6,919 nt of DNA from Thermoleophilia bacterium (GTDB lineage: Bacteria > Actinomycetota > Thermoleophilia > Miltoncostaeales > Miltoncostaeaceae): positions 1 to 6,919 of the forward strand of contig JAOTZF010000096.1 of the NCBI GenBank assembly GCA_029861485.1, given 5' to 3'. Each line of letters starts with the position of its first letter. Within the stretch, counting starts at the first letter, position 1. A model generated the notes under the pieces. That model worked only from the letters and a program-made list of their open reading frames with translations. It made no database searches and had not been told where the DNA came from. The position numbers were made by a program, and so were the translations under genes. This document shows, piece by piece, positions 1 to 5,839 of the stretch.

Positions 1-484
1 CGTACCTGATGCCGAAATCACCACCGCGGGGCCGGCTGATGTCGCCGACGAGCACCCGAGGGGAGCCGGGGTTGGCCTTGCGGTGGGACTTGATCACACG
101 CAGGATCGTGCGCAGGGCGCGGTCATGACCCCATCGCCGCCAGTGTCGGTTCGGGCCCCGGCGCAGGATCGGATCCCATGTCGTGTAATGGACCCCCGAC
201 GCGGGTAGCTGCACTCCGCGTCGCAAGCGGCCGGAGGTATGGGATCCGCGGGACCGGGATTTCCGCAGGTGGATCTTGGCGGGGCGAGCGACGGTGGTAC
301 CCGGCTCTGCGGATGACCCCGGGTCCGGCGCGGTAGCCGGAGGAGGCGCCGCGGGCGGAGTCACCGGCAGCGAGGTGGCTGCCTGACCGGCCGGCGAGCC
401 GGTCGCCAGGACGACGACGCCTGTCGCCCCGCCCACGCCGGCAAGAAGCGCACTTACGCCGATCACAGGGAGGGGGCGTCGCAC
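1..484 (-). CDS. Secreted penicillin-insensitive murein endopeptidase-like protein (M74 type), C-terminus beyond window
   Basis: First 161 residues of a gene that leaves the window at base 1. A GTG at 484-482, directly after an in-frame TGA, opens a classic signal peptide: MRRPLP, a hydrophobic stretch at about residues 7-28, and a probable cleavage near AGQA-A at 33-36. A Pro/Ala/Thr-rich linker (about 38-65) and a basic segment (about 68-88) follow. The catalytic-domain start has GVQLPASG (90-97), TTWDP (101-105), PNRHWRRWG (111-119) and VLVGDISRPRGGDFG (144-158). These match actinobacterial proteins of the penicillin-insensitive murein endopeptidase family, which cleave peptide cross-links in peptidoglycan outside the membrane. 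The zinc-binding SHQ-x-GLDVD-type block should lie just past the window edge, so activity cannot be judged. It follows the VOC dioxygenase gene by 101 bp on the same strand; no clear ribosome binding site is visible. A longer open frame over 123-605 is a shadow with no recognisable protein. Confidence 0.82.
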   Translation of the reverse strand, partial: MRRPLPVIGVSALLAGVGGATGVVVLATGSPAGQAATSLPVTPPAAPPPATAPDPGSSAEPGTTVARPAKIHLRKSRSRGSHTSGRLRRGVQLPASGVHYTTWDPILRRGPNRHWRRWGHDRALRTILRVIKSHRKANPGSPRVLVGDISRPRGGDFGIRY

Positions 485-536
485 GGCACGTCACGCTAAG
501 TCTCGGGCACCAGCAGTAGGGCGCATCGGTCCGGCG

Positions 537-564
537 GGAACCGATTTCCGCATAACGCGGTTCC
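537..564. repeat. Inverted repeat upstream of the murein endopeptidase gene
   Basis: GGAACCG (537-543) and CGGTTCC (558-564) form a perfect 7-bp inverted repeat with a 14-base spacer. The spacer holds a smaller CCGC/GCGG pair around ATAAC. A second short pair, ATCGGT/ACCGAT (525-545), overlaps it and would compete. It lies 53-80 bases upstream of the endopeptidase start and 21 bases past the dioxygenase stop. It could be a transcript hairpin or a regulator site; there is no T-run for a standard terminator. Function is unassigned. Confidence 0.35.
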
Positions 565-585
565 GAGGCGACCCCCTCGCCCGGG

Positions 586-1434
586 TCAGGCCGCGACGAG
601 CTCACAGAGGATGTTGTCCATGCCTGTCAGCGTGGGGCCGCGTTCGCTTTCCACCACGGCATAGCCGAGTTCCCGAGCACGTCCGGCGATAGCCGCTCGA
701 TCGTTGTCCGCTGGGATGATGATCTCGAACCGCTCGAGGCCGAGGCCCTCGGCCGGGCGGGCAGAGCGATTGCGGCTCTGCCAGACGTTGGCACCGATGT
801 GGTGGTGGTAGCCGTCTGAGGCGAGGAAAAGCGCACCGGGCATGGTGGTGGCGATCTCCAGCCCGATCGCCTGCTCGAAGAACCGCGCCGCGGGTGGCAG
901 GGTGGAGACCCGCAGATGTACGTGGCCCATCCGGGTCTGCGGTGCCAGCTCGTGCGACGTCTGGGTCGGGTCCCCGGCCTCCAGAACCCCCTGGGCGTCC
1001 AGAGGCAGGGTGGCCATCCTCAGCTTTCCGTCCTCGTACTGCCACTCAGCCTGCGGTCGGTCGCGGTAGATCTCGATGCCGTGATCGTCGGGATCGGAGA
1101 GATAGAGGGCCTCGCTCGCGATGTGGTCGGCGACGCCCTGCAGCGGCACCCGCTCCTCGATGAAGTGCGCGAGAGCGCGGCCGAGATCCTGGCGGTTTGG
1201 CACCAGGAGCGCGAAGTGGAACAAGCCGGGGGTTCCCGGGGCCGCCGGGCCGCCCGGCCGCTCGACAAGCCGCAGCAGCGACCGCCGCTCGGTGCCGAGC
1301 TCGGCCGACCCGACCGCCCTCGCCCGGAGTAAGAGGCCGATGGTGTCCTCGTAGTAGGCGATCGAGCGGGGGAGGTCGGCGACGCTGAGGGTTACCGCTC
1401 CCATCTCCAGGGTTTGCGCGCGCTGCTCGCTCAC
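586..1434 (-). CDS. CatE-type VOC family protein (two-domain extradiol dioxygenase-like)
   Basis: A 282-residue protein with two vicinal-oxygen-chelate domains, the usual length for the CatE group (COG2514), whose named member is a Bacillus catechol 2,3-dioxygenase. Domain 1 (about 10-125) opens with VTLSVADLPRSIAYYEDTIG and carries GLFHFALLVPNR (70-81) and YLSDPDDHGIEIYRDRP (111-127). Domain 2 (about 168-282) carries MGHVHLRV (169-176), DGYHHHIGANVW (207-218) and a final NILCELV (274-280). In this fold metal is bound by two His and one Glu; the best candidates are His171 or His173, one of His210-212, and Glu278, so the C-terminal domain looks catalytically intact. The likely role is a cytoplasmic Fe- or Mn-dependent ring-cleaving dioxygenase or related enzyme. 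The substrate cannot be read from sequence, and no aromatic-catabolism genes lie nearby. It starts with GTG, with AGGG seven bases upstream, 37 bp after the radical SAM gene. The family is secure, catechol specificity is not. Confidence 0.88.
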   Translation of the reverse strand: MSEQRAQTLEMGAVTLSVADLPRSIAYYEDTIGLLLRARAVGSAELGTERRSLLRLVERPGGPAAPGTPGLFHFALLVPNRQDLGRALAHFIEERVPLQGVADHIASEALYLSDPDDHGIEIYRDRPQAEWQYEDGKLRMATLPLDAQGVLEAGDPTQTSHELAPQTRMGHVHLRVSTLPPAARFFEQAIGLEIATTMPGALFLASDGYHHHIGANVWQSRNRSARPAEGLGLERFEIIIPADNDRAAIAGRARELGYAVVESERGPTLTGMDNILCELVAA

Positions 1435-1471
1435 GGTGCGACCCTAGTCCTCGGGGCCGGGCCGCCGCCCG

Positions 1472-2497
1472 TCACACCAGTCTGAGCTGGCGCGGCGGCC
1501 CGGCCCGCTCCGTGGACGCCACTCGCAGAGGCATCCGCACGCCACCGGCCTCCCGAACGAGCTCGTCGATCGTCGCGCCGAGCCGCCTGCGCTCGCTCTC
1601 GGGGGCGAAGCGGCCCTGGCCATAGCGACGCCGGTAGTCGCACAGAAGGTCCGGCCGGTTCTCCGCCAGCCAGGTCATCATCAGCTCTCTCACGCCGGGC
1701 GCGAGGTGGAGGTACACCGAGCCGATCGAGGTTGCGCCCGCGTCGACTGCCCGGCGCACGACGCGCCGCAGTTGCTCGCGGCCGTCCGAGACGCCGGGAA
1801 TCACCGGCGCGATCAGCACGCCGCACGAGACGCCGAGCTCGCTGAGCTTCGCGACGGTCTCGAGGCGACGCTCCGGTCGGGGGGTATGCGGCTCGGTGCC
1901 GCGCCAGACGTCAATGTCGAGGCAGCCGATCGACAAGGAGGTGCTGACCTCGGTGCGCTCAGAGGCCTCGGCGAGCAGCTTCGCGTCCCGCTCGATGAGT
2001 GTCGACTTGGTCAGGATCGAGAACGGATTGCGGGCGTGGCTGAGAGCGCGGATGATGCCGCGCGTCAGCCGGTAGCGCCCCTCGACGGGCTGGTACGGGT
2101 CGGTATTGGTGCCCATTGCGATGTGGTCTGCGCCCCAGCCGCGCGCCGCCAGCTCGTCCCGAACGCGCTCCACCGCGTTGACCTTGATCACGATGCGGCG
2201 ATCGAAGTCCTCGCCGATATCGAGCCCCAGGAACTCGTGCGTGGGCCGTGCAAAGCAGTAGACGCAGGCGTGGCTGCACCCACGGTAGGCGTTGATGGTC
2301 CAGCGGAACCGCATTCGTGACCGCGGATGGACCGCGTTGATGAGCTTCTTGGCGTGGACGTGGAGCAGCTCGAGATTGCTCAACTCGTCGCGGCCCGGTC
2401 GCCAGTTGCCGGGATCGAAGAGCCGAGGGTGGTCGGCCTCGTGGTCGGTGAGGCGCCAGCGCAGCTTCGGGCGAGCTGTCGGCTCTCCAGATCCCAT
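1472..2497 (-). CDS. Rv2578c-family radical SAM protein (SplB-like, COG1533)
   Basis: About 341 residues from the ATG at 2497. The [4Fe-4S]-binding CxxxCxxC motif lies in YRGCSHACVYCFARPTHEF (Cys74, Cys78, Cys81). The family signature GTNTDPYQPVEGRYRLTRG follows at about 129-147 and FSILTKSTLIERD at about 159-171. This is the radical SAM subfamily related to spore photoproduct lyase and typified by mycobacterial Rv2578c. The chemistry is reductive cleavage of S-adenosylmethionine; the substrate is unknown, though DNA-lesion repair is often suggested. I chose 2497 because a -10-like TATTCT ends six bases upstream, which would make a leaderless mRNA beginning at this ATG, and because homologues as I recall them start close to the 'LRW' segment. 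The alternative ATG at 2515 adds MFYSPR, has GGTGA nine bases upstream, and lies inside the LexA-like palindrome. Transcription is probably SOS-controlled and may read on into the dioxygenase 37 bp downstream. Confidence 0.9.
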   Translation of the reverse strand: MGSGEPTARPKLRWRLTDHEADHPRLFDPGNWRPGRDELSNLELLHVHAKKLINAVHPRSRMRFRWTINAYRGCSHACVYCFARPTHEFLGLDIGEDFDRRIVIKVNAVERVRDELAARGWGADHIAMGTNTDPYQPVEGRYRLTRGIIRALSHARNPFSILTKSTLIERDAKLLAEASERTEVSTSLSIGCLDIDVWRGTEPHTPRPERRLETVAKLSELGVSCGVLIAPVIPGVSDGREQLRRVVRRAVDAGATSIGSVYLHLAPGVRELMMTWLAENRPDLLCDYRRRYGQGRFAPESERRRLGATIDELVREAGGVRMPLRVASTERAGPPRQLRLV

Positions 2498-2503
2498 GCG
2501 GGG

Positions 2504-2531
2504 AGAATAGAACATATGTTCGCGTCACCAA
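2504..2531 (-). promoter_or_regulatory. Predicted promoter of the radical SAM gene
   Basis: Reading the minus strand, TTGGTG (2531-2526) resembles a -35 element and TATTCT (2509-2504) fits the TANNNT -10 common in actinomycetes, with a 16-bp spacer. Six bases after the -10 comes the ATG at 2497, the expected place for +1, so the transcript may be leaderless. The spacer is almost filled by the palindromic operator. The -35 match is only partial (TTG shared), so the call rests mainly on the geometry. Confidence 0.5.
2510..2521. promoter_or_regulatory. LexA (SOS) box GAACATATGTTC
   Basis: GAACATATGTTC is a perfect 12-bp palindrome matching the Gram-positive/actinobacterial LexA operator core GAAC-N4-GTTC. 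It is the only such site I found in the window. It lies between the predicted -35 and -10 of the radical SAM gene, where LexA binding would block RNA polymerase. As I recall, Rv2578c has been reported in the mycobacterial LexA regulon, which would agree, but I could not check this. Confidence 0.72.
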
Positions 2532-2567
2532 AAGGCCCGACCGCGCGATGCGACGGCTCCGAGTTCG

Positions 2568-4046
2568 CTAGGTGCGCTGCTGCCGAGCGGGCCAGTCGGG
2601 CTCGTGACCCTCGGCGAGGGCCGCGATGCGCCGGGCGAGGCGCTCGAAGATGAAGGCGTGGGCCGGCGCGATCGCGTACCAGTAGGCGCGGCCGCCGAGG
2701 CCGCGCGGCTGGAAGATGGCGCGCTGCGTCAAGACGCTTCCGTGCCCGTTTCGCTCAGCGCGCCACTCCAGCCAGGCCTGACCGGGCACCTTCATCTCGG
2801 CCCTCAGGCGCAGATGCTCCGGCGTGACCTTCTCGACTCGGAAGAAGTCGAGCGACTCACCGACGCCGAGCTCGTCGGGGTGACGCCGGCCCCGTCGCAT
2901 TCCCACTCCGCCGATGAGCTTGTCGGCGAGGCCGCGGAGGTCCCAGAGCCAGCCACCGACCAGCCAGCCGCGGCGGCCTCCGAGGGCGCTTGCGATCTGG
3001 ATGAGCCGCTCCGGCTCCGCGGAGCTCGTGACCTCGCGTACGTCGCTGAGCAGGGTTCCGCCCGACCAGCCCGGGTCGCTCGGGTGCGGCTCCTCCGGTG
3101 TGCGCGTGGGGCTTGCTCCCGTCCAGCGCGTCGGGACGTCGCTACCGGCCATTCCCCCCACGGCGAGCCGAATCGTCTTCTCCAGCTCGAGCGGCTCTCG
3201 GGGCACGATCTGGTCGATGGCGTGATCCCTCACGACGACGTCGTTCATGAGGCTGCCGATCAGCGGGCGCACCAGTCCGATCGGGAGCGGAGTCACGAGG
3301 TTGATCCAGTGGCGAGACAGGGTTGGGCTGAGGGGCTGAACGGGGAAGATCAACCGCCGCTTCAGGCCCACAACGTCCGCGTAGCGATCCATCAGCTGGC
3401 GGTAGGTCACCACGTCCGGACCACCGACCTCAAGCACCCGCCCGAGCGCGTCGGGATTCCCCGCGACCCCGACCAGATACGCAAGCATGTCGCGGATGCC
3501 GATCGGCTGGCAGAGCGTCTTGTTCACCCAGCGCGGCGTGATCATCACCGGCAGTAGCTCCACGAGCGCGCGCAGCATCTCGAACGACGCGCTGCCGGAG
3601 CCGATGATCACGGCAGCCCGCAGCTCCGTCGTCGGTACGGAGCCCGAGGCGAGGATTCGCCCGACCTGGTGGCGGCTCGCGAGGTGACGAGACAGTTTGT
3701 CGTCGGGGTCGCCGAGACCGCCGAGGTACACGATCTGGCCTACTCGTGCGCGACCGGCCGCATCGCGGAACGCCCGGGCCGCCGCCGCGTCGGCCTCGGC
3801 GAAGTCGCGGTCGCCTCCCATCGAGTGCACCAGGTAGTACGCGACATCGGCTCCTTCGAGCGCGTCCGCCGTCGTGTCCACGTCGGTGATGTCGCCCTCG
3901 ACGACCCGGACGTGGTCGCGCCAGGGGCGATCGTCGAGCTTTGCGGGATTGCGAGCGATGCACGTCACCTCGTGGCGGGCGTTGAGCAGCTCGGGCACGA
4001 GGCGGCCGCCGATGTACCCCGTTGCTCCTGTGACGACGACTTTCAT
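2568..4046 (-). CDS. YbjT-like NAD(P)-binding SDR-family protein with C-terminal DUF2867 domain
   Basis: A 492-residue two-part protein. The N-terminal Rossmann part (about 1-300) starts MKVVVTGATGYIGGRLVPEL, with the dinucleotide-binding GxxGxxG at 7-13, then GDITD (51-55), YYLVHSMGG (70-78) and IVYLGGLGD (105-113). This is the atypical, NmrA/complex I-associated-like SDR group. The normal catalytic YxxxK is replaced by a SRHLASRHQVGRIL segment (119-132), so classical SDR catalysis is doubtful and a nucleotide-sensing or unusual reductase role is possible. The C-terminal part (about 330-475: LLSDVREVTSS, DFFRVEKV, GQAWLEWRAE, AYWYAIAPAHAFIF) fits DUF2867, a SRPBCC-like ligand-binding fold. 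E. coli YbjT has the same two-domain plan and similar length. The ATG overlaps the preceding stop as ATGA; GGTG five bases upstream is a weak ribosome site, so translation is probably coupled. The physiological role is unknown. Confidence 0.88.
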   Translation of the reverse strand: MKVVVTGATGYIGGRLVPELLNARHEVTCIARNPAKLDDRPWRDHVRVVEGDITDVDTTADALEGADVAYYLVHSMGGDRDFAEADAAAARAFRDAAGRARVGQIVYLGGLGDPDDKLSRHLASRHQVGRILASGSVPTTELRAAVIIGSGSASFEMLRALVELLPVMITPRWVNKTLCQPIGIRDMLAYLVGVAGNPDALGRVLEVGGPDVVTYRQLMDRYADVVGLKRRLIFPVQPLSPTLSRHWINLVTPLPIGLVRPLIGSLMNDVVVRDHAIDQIVPREPLELEKTIRLAVGGMAGSDVPTRWTGASPTRTPEEPHPSDPGWSGGTLLSDVREVTSSAEPERLIQIASALGGRRGWLVGGWLWDLRGLADKLIGGVGMRRGRRHPDELGVGESLDFFRVEKVTPEHLRLRAEMKVPGQAWLEWRAERNGHGSVLTQRAIFQPRGLGGRAYWYAIAPAHAFIFERLARRIAALAEGHEPDWPARQQRT

Positions 4047-4303
4047 GTACGCACCGTACGCGGCAAGGGCGCCTTCTGGACGTCCGTCCGGGCGATCGGC
4101 TCCACGACGTCGGCGAAGATCTCTGCGCAGCGCCCCCGGGTGAAGGTGAGCGGATGCGGGCGGCAGGCCTCGCGGTCGCAGTCGAGGGCCCGCGTGATGG
4201 AGGAGGCGAGGTCATCGACCGTCCGCACCACCCCATTGACTTGCGGCAGCCAGCCGTCGGTGAGAATGGCGGCACTTCGAGGGCCGCCCACCGCGGGACT
4301 CAT
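4043..4303 (-). pseudogene. Glycosyltransferase family 4 remnant with internal in-frame deletion
   Basis: An 86-residue open frame. Residues 12-30 (AILTDGWLPQVNGVVRTVD) match the start of GT4-type glycosyltransferases of the alpha-mannosyltransferase kind, where the segment forms the first strand and loop of the N-terminal Rossmann fold. Residues about 31-70 (DLASSITRALDCDREACRP, TFTRGRCAEIFADVVEPI) match the extreme C-terminal helices of the same family ('reacRahaltFswercaeiF...'). An intact member has about 340-400 residues, so everything between, including all sugar-nucleotide binding residues, is missing and the product cannot be an active transferase. The frame is still open, with ATGA overlaps to the deformylase stop upstream and the YbjT-like start downstream. 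It may persist because it carries translational coupling. Alternatives are an assembly join across a repeat, or a small protein reused for something else. Confidence 0.62.
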
Positions 4304-4797
4304 CGGCGCTTACGCGGGAAGACGTCGAGCAGCAGAGACGACACCCGGTCGAGGATCAACACCCCGTCCAGGTGGTCCATCTCATGCAGGATGACGCGCG
4401 CCTCGAAGCCCCTGGCCGAGACCTCGCGGCGGGTCCCGTCCAGGTCGGTGTGGCTGACGGTGATCTCGGTTGCCCGGCGAATGTTGGCGGTGATGTCGGG
4501 CAGGCTCAAGCAGCCCTCGCGACCGACCTCCTGCCCGTCGGCGGCGATGATCTCCGGGTCGATGAGCCAGAACGGCGGATGAGGGTCGGAGACCTTCTTG
4601 TGCTGGCCGCAGTCCACATAGGCCATGCGCCACATTGCGCCGATCTGGGGTGCCGCGATTCCGACCGTGCGCGGGTAGTGCCGCGCGGTGTCCCGCAGGT
4701 CCTCGGCCAGTCGGGCCGCGGCTGGACCCGGGGTGCCGATCGGGGCCGCAGGGGTCTTCAGCCGGCGATCCGGATAGCGAACGACGTCGCGGATCAC
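4300..4797 (-). CDS. def: Peptide deformylase
   Basis: A 165-residue metalloenzyme that removes the formyl group from the N-terminal methionine of new proteins in the cytoplasm. All three family motifs are present: VGIAAPQ (45-51, oxyanion Gln51), EGCLSLP (94-100, metal ligand Cys96) and HEMDH (138-142, ligands His138 and His142, catalytic Glu139). Two departures from consensus stand out: Thr44 replaces the first Gly of GxGxAAPQ, and Leu137 replaces the Gln normally preceding HExDH. The catalytic residues themselves are kept, so activity is likely. The length is at the short end for bacterial deformylases. The GTG start at 4797 has no Shine-Dalgarno but begins six bases after the ACT protein stop, suggesting reinitiation. 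No methionyl-tRNA formyltransferase gene lies beside it, so this may be an accessory copy. Confidence 0.93.
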   Translation of the reverse strand: MIRDVVRYPDRRLKTPAAPIGTPGPAAARLAEDLRDTARHYPRTVGIAAPQIGAMWRMAYVDCGQHKKVSDPHPPFWLIDPEIIAADGQEVGREGCLSLPDITANIRRATEITVSHTDLDGTRREVSARGFEARVILHEMDHLDGVLILDRVSSLLLDVFPRKRR

Positions 4798-4803
4798 GTC
4801 GCG

Positions 4804-5331
4804 TTAGATGATCTCGTCGGCGTCCAGGGACAGCGAGCATTCGACTCCGGTGCCCTCGGCGAGCTTCGCGAGCTCTACGCGCAGCGCCTCGGGGTCCATA
4901 CGGTCCGGCAGCGTCGCTGCGATGCCGAGCACGTATAAGGGCGGATCGCCGACGAGGCGCGAGGAGAGATCGATGATGTTGGCGCCCCGATCGGAAAGGA
5001 GCGCGCTGAAGGCGTTGACGATGCCCGGCCGGTCCGCTCCATAGACCGAGATGACACACTGCTCGCCCTCGGCGCGGTTCTCGGCGGGATCGGCCGGGCC
5101 GGTCCACAGTCCCAGTCCAAGCTCTCGTGCGACTGGCTCGAGGGCATTCCGTACCGACTCCTCCGTCACGTCGTCGGGTACGGCGACGACGAGCATGATG
5201 GCGAATGAGCCACGAAGCAGTGCGGCCCTCGCGTCTTCCAAATTGCCGCCGACATCCAACAGGGCGCCGGTGATGGCGGCGACGATTCCGGGCCTGTCCG
5301 CCCCGACGGCGGTGATGGCGATTTCTCGCAT
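4804..5331 (-). CDS. Tandem ACT-domain protein, GcvR-like amino-acid sensor
   Basis: A 175-residue protein with two ACT domains, each opened by the same strand-loop motif: GADRPGIV at 10-17 and again at 98-105. Domain 1 covers about 3-75 and domain 2 about 91-170. The second motif continues as NAFSALLSDRGANIIDLSSR, a typical ACT helix and strand. ACT pairs bind amino acids; the two-ACT architecture without an enzyme domain is that of the glycine cleavage system repressor GcvR and relatives, which act through protein contacts, not by binding DNA. No gcv or serine-metabolism gene is nearby, so the target is unknown. I use the ATG at 5331 (MREIAITAVG); the frame extends to a TTG at 5343, adding MARQ, but that codon overlaps a possible -10 element. 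It is the first gene of the minus-strand train and lies six bases before the deformylase start. Confidence 0.85.
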   Translation of the reverse strand: MREIAITAVGADRPGIVAAITGALLDVGGNLEDARAALLRGSFAIMLVVAVPDDVTEESVRNALEPVARELGLGLWTGPADPAENRAEGEQCVISVYGADRPGIVNAFSALLSDRGANIIDLSSRLVGDPPLYVLGIAATLPDRMDPEALRVELAKLAEGTGVECSLSLDADEII

Positions 5332-5341
5332 CTGCCGGGCC

Positions 5342-5347
5342 AATCTA
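5342..5347 (-). promoter_or_regulatory. Possible -10 element of the ACT-deformylase gene train
   Basis: On the minus strand TAGATT fits TANNNT and ends ten bases before the ATG at 5331, which would give a leader of only a few bases. No good -35 is visible about 17 bases further upstream, so this is weak. It is nonetheless the best candidate in the 121-bp divergent gap. Confidence 0.28.
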
Positions 5348-5399
5348 GCTCAGGGCGGTGATCGTGGAACGAGGCCGGAAGGGGCGAAGCGCTCGGTGC

Positions 5400-5439
5400 C
5401 GAAATCCGGCAGTGCGGCATCCGCCGCATCGGCCTTTCG
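5400..5439 (+). promoter_or_regulatory. Structured hairpin just upstream of the small membrane protein gene
   Basis: Three nested pairings share one centre: CGAAA/TTTCG (5400-5404 with 5435-5439), CCG/CGG (5406-5408 with 5430-5432) and TGCGGC/GCCGCA (5413-5418 with 5423-5428) around an ATCC loop. In RNA this makes a bulged stem of about 14 pairs that ends five bases before the GGAG ribosome site at 5444-5447. It could be a 5' leader structure for the plus-strand genes or a DNA operator for the divergent pair. No known riboswitch is recognised. Confidence 0.4.
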
Positions 5440-5452
5440 AACTGGAGTGATC

Positions 5453-5824
5453 ATGGCTGGATCACCGCAAATGTCCTCATCCACCGCAGCTGAGCTCAAG
5501 GGGGCCAACGGCTCCGAGAGCGCTCCGAGCGGGGCCGATCGCGTTGCGGCCGCCGTCGCGGAGCTGATGAACGTTTCAGCTGAGGGTGGCCGGAGCTGGC
5601 TCTCCTCGCGAGACCCCGGGCGGGCCCCCTTATCGCATACCTCGATGAAGGCATGGCTGGTCCGCTCGTTGTTCCTGCTGCTCGCCGCCACGATCGTGCT
5701 GGCGACTGCTCTCGCCGGCCTCGGCTTGCTCAGCGCCCTCGAGACCGCCACCGTTCTGGCGCCGGTCGCTACCCTCAGCGCCGCGGTGTTCGGCTTCTAC
5801 TTCGGCGATCGCGAGAATCACTAG
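5453..5824 (+). CDS. Small two-TM membrane protein of unknown function
   Basis: A 123-residue protein from the ATG at 5453, chosen because GGAG stands five bases upstream, the clearest Shine-Dalgarno in the window. The frame stays open far upstream, but that part overlaps the ACT gene antisense and is not protein-like. Residues 1-65 are polar and Ser/Ala-rich and probably cytoplasmic or disordered. They are followed by one hydrophobic helix at about 67-93 (AWLVRSLFLLLAATIVLATA...) and a second at about 99-117, ending in VFGFYFGDRENH. The 'PVATLSAAVFGFYFGDR' ending recalls small actinobacterial membrane proteins in which a glycine-rich second helix closes the chain, but I recognise no named family. 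The EamA transporter begins 15 bp downstream on the same strand, so the two are probably co-transcribed and might work together. Confidence 0.7.
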   Translation: MAGSPQMSSSTAAELKGANGSESAPSGADRVAAAVAELMNVSAEGGRSWLSSRDPGRAPLSHTSMKAWLVRSLFLLLAATIVLATALAGLGLLSALETATVLAPVATLSAAVFGFYFGDRENH

Positions 5825-5839
5825 CCCGCCGCTCATGCG

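Noticed and set aside
586..1434. Reading the VOC protein as a certain catechol 2,3-dioxygenase in an aromatic degradation cluster
   Set aside because: Family membership is clear, but no ring-hydroxylating or downstream meta-cleavage genes are in the window, so substrate and pathway are not supported.
1440..1471. GC-rich self-complementary stretch (GGGC...GCCC) between the radical SAM and dioxygenase genes
   Set aside because: Short pairings expected by chance in such GC-rich sequence, no T-run, and the 37-bp same-strand gap argues for read-through.
1472..2497. Naming the radical SAM protein a true spore photoproduct lyase
   Set aside because: It shares the CxxxCxxC core and broader family, but nothing here shows sporulation or the specific lyase residues; the Rv2578c group is a separate branch of unknown substrate.
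2604..3557. Long plus-strand open frame (317 codons) opposite the YbjT-like gene
   Set aside because: Antisense shadow typical of high-GC DNA. The opposite strand encodes a recognisable two-domain protein through the whole stretch; this translation shows no family motif.
4047..4061. GTACGC repeated twice three bases apart, just upstream of the YbjT-like start
   Set aside because: Only two 6-bp copies within coding sequence (codons for RT-V-RT in the remnant's tail); no further copies to suggest a regulator site.
3669..4394. Plus-strand open frame of 241 codons across the glycosyltransferase remnant and the YbjT-like start
   Set aside because: Considered because the remnant looked broken, but its composition is shadow-like and it runs antisense to three coupled genes.
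4382..5107. Minus-strand open frame of 241 codons bridging deformylase and the ACT gene
   Set aside because: Off-frame translation, mostly Arg/Pro/Gly. The two real genes on the same strand carry all the motifs.
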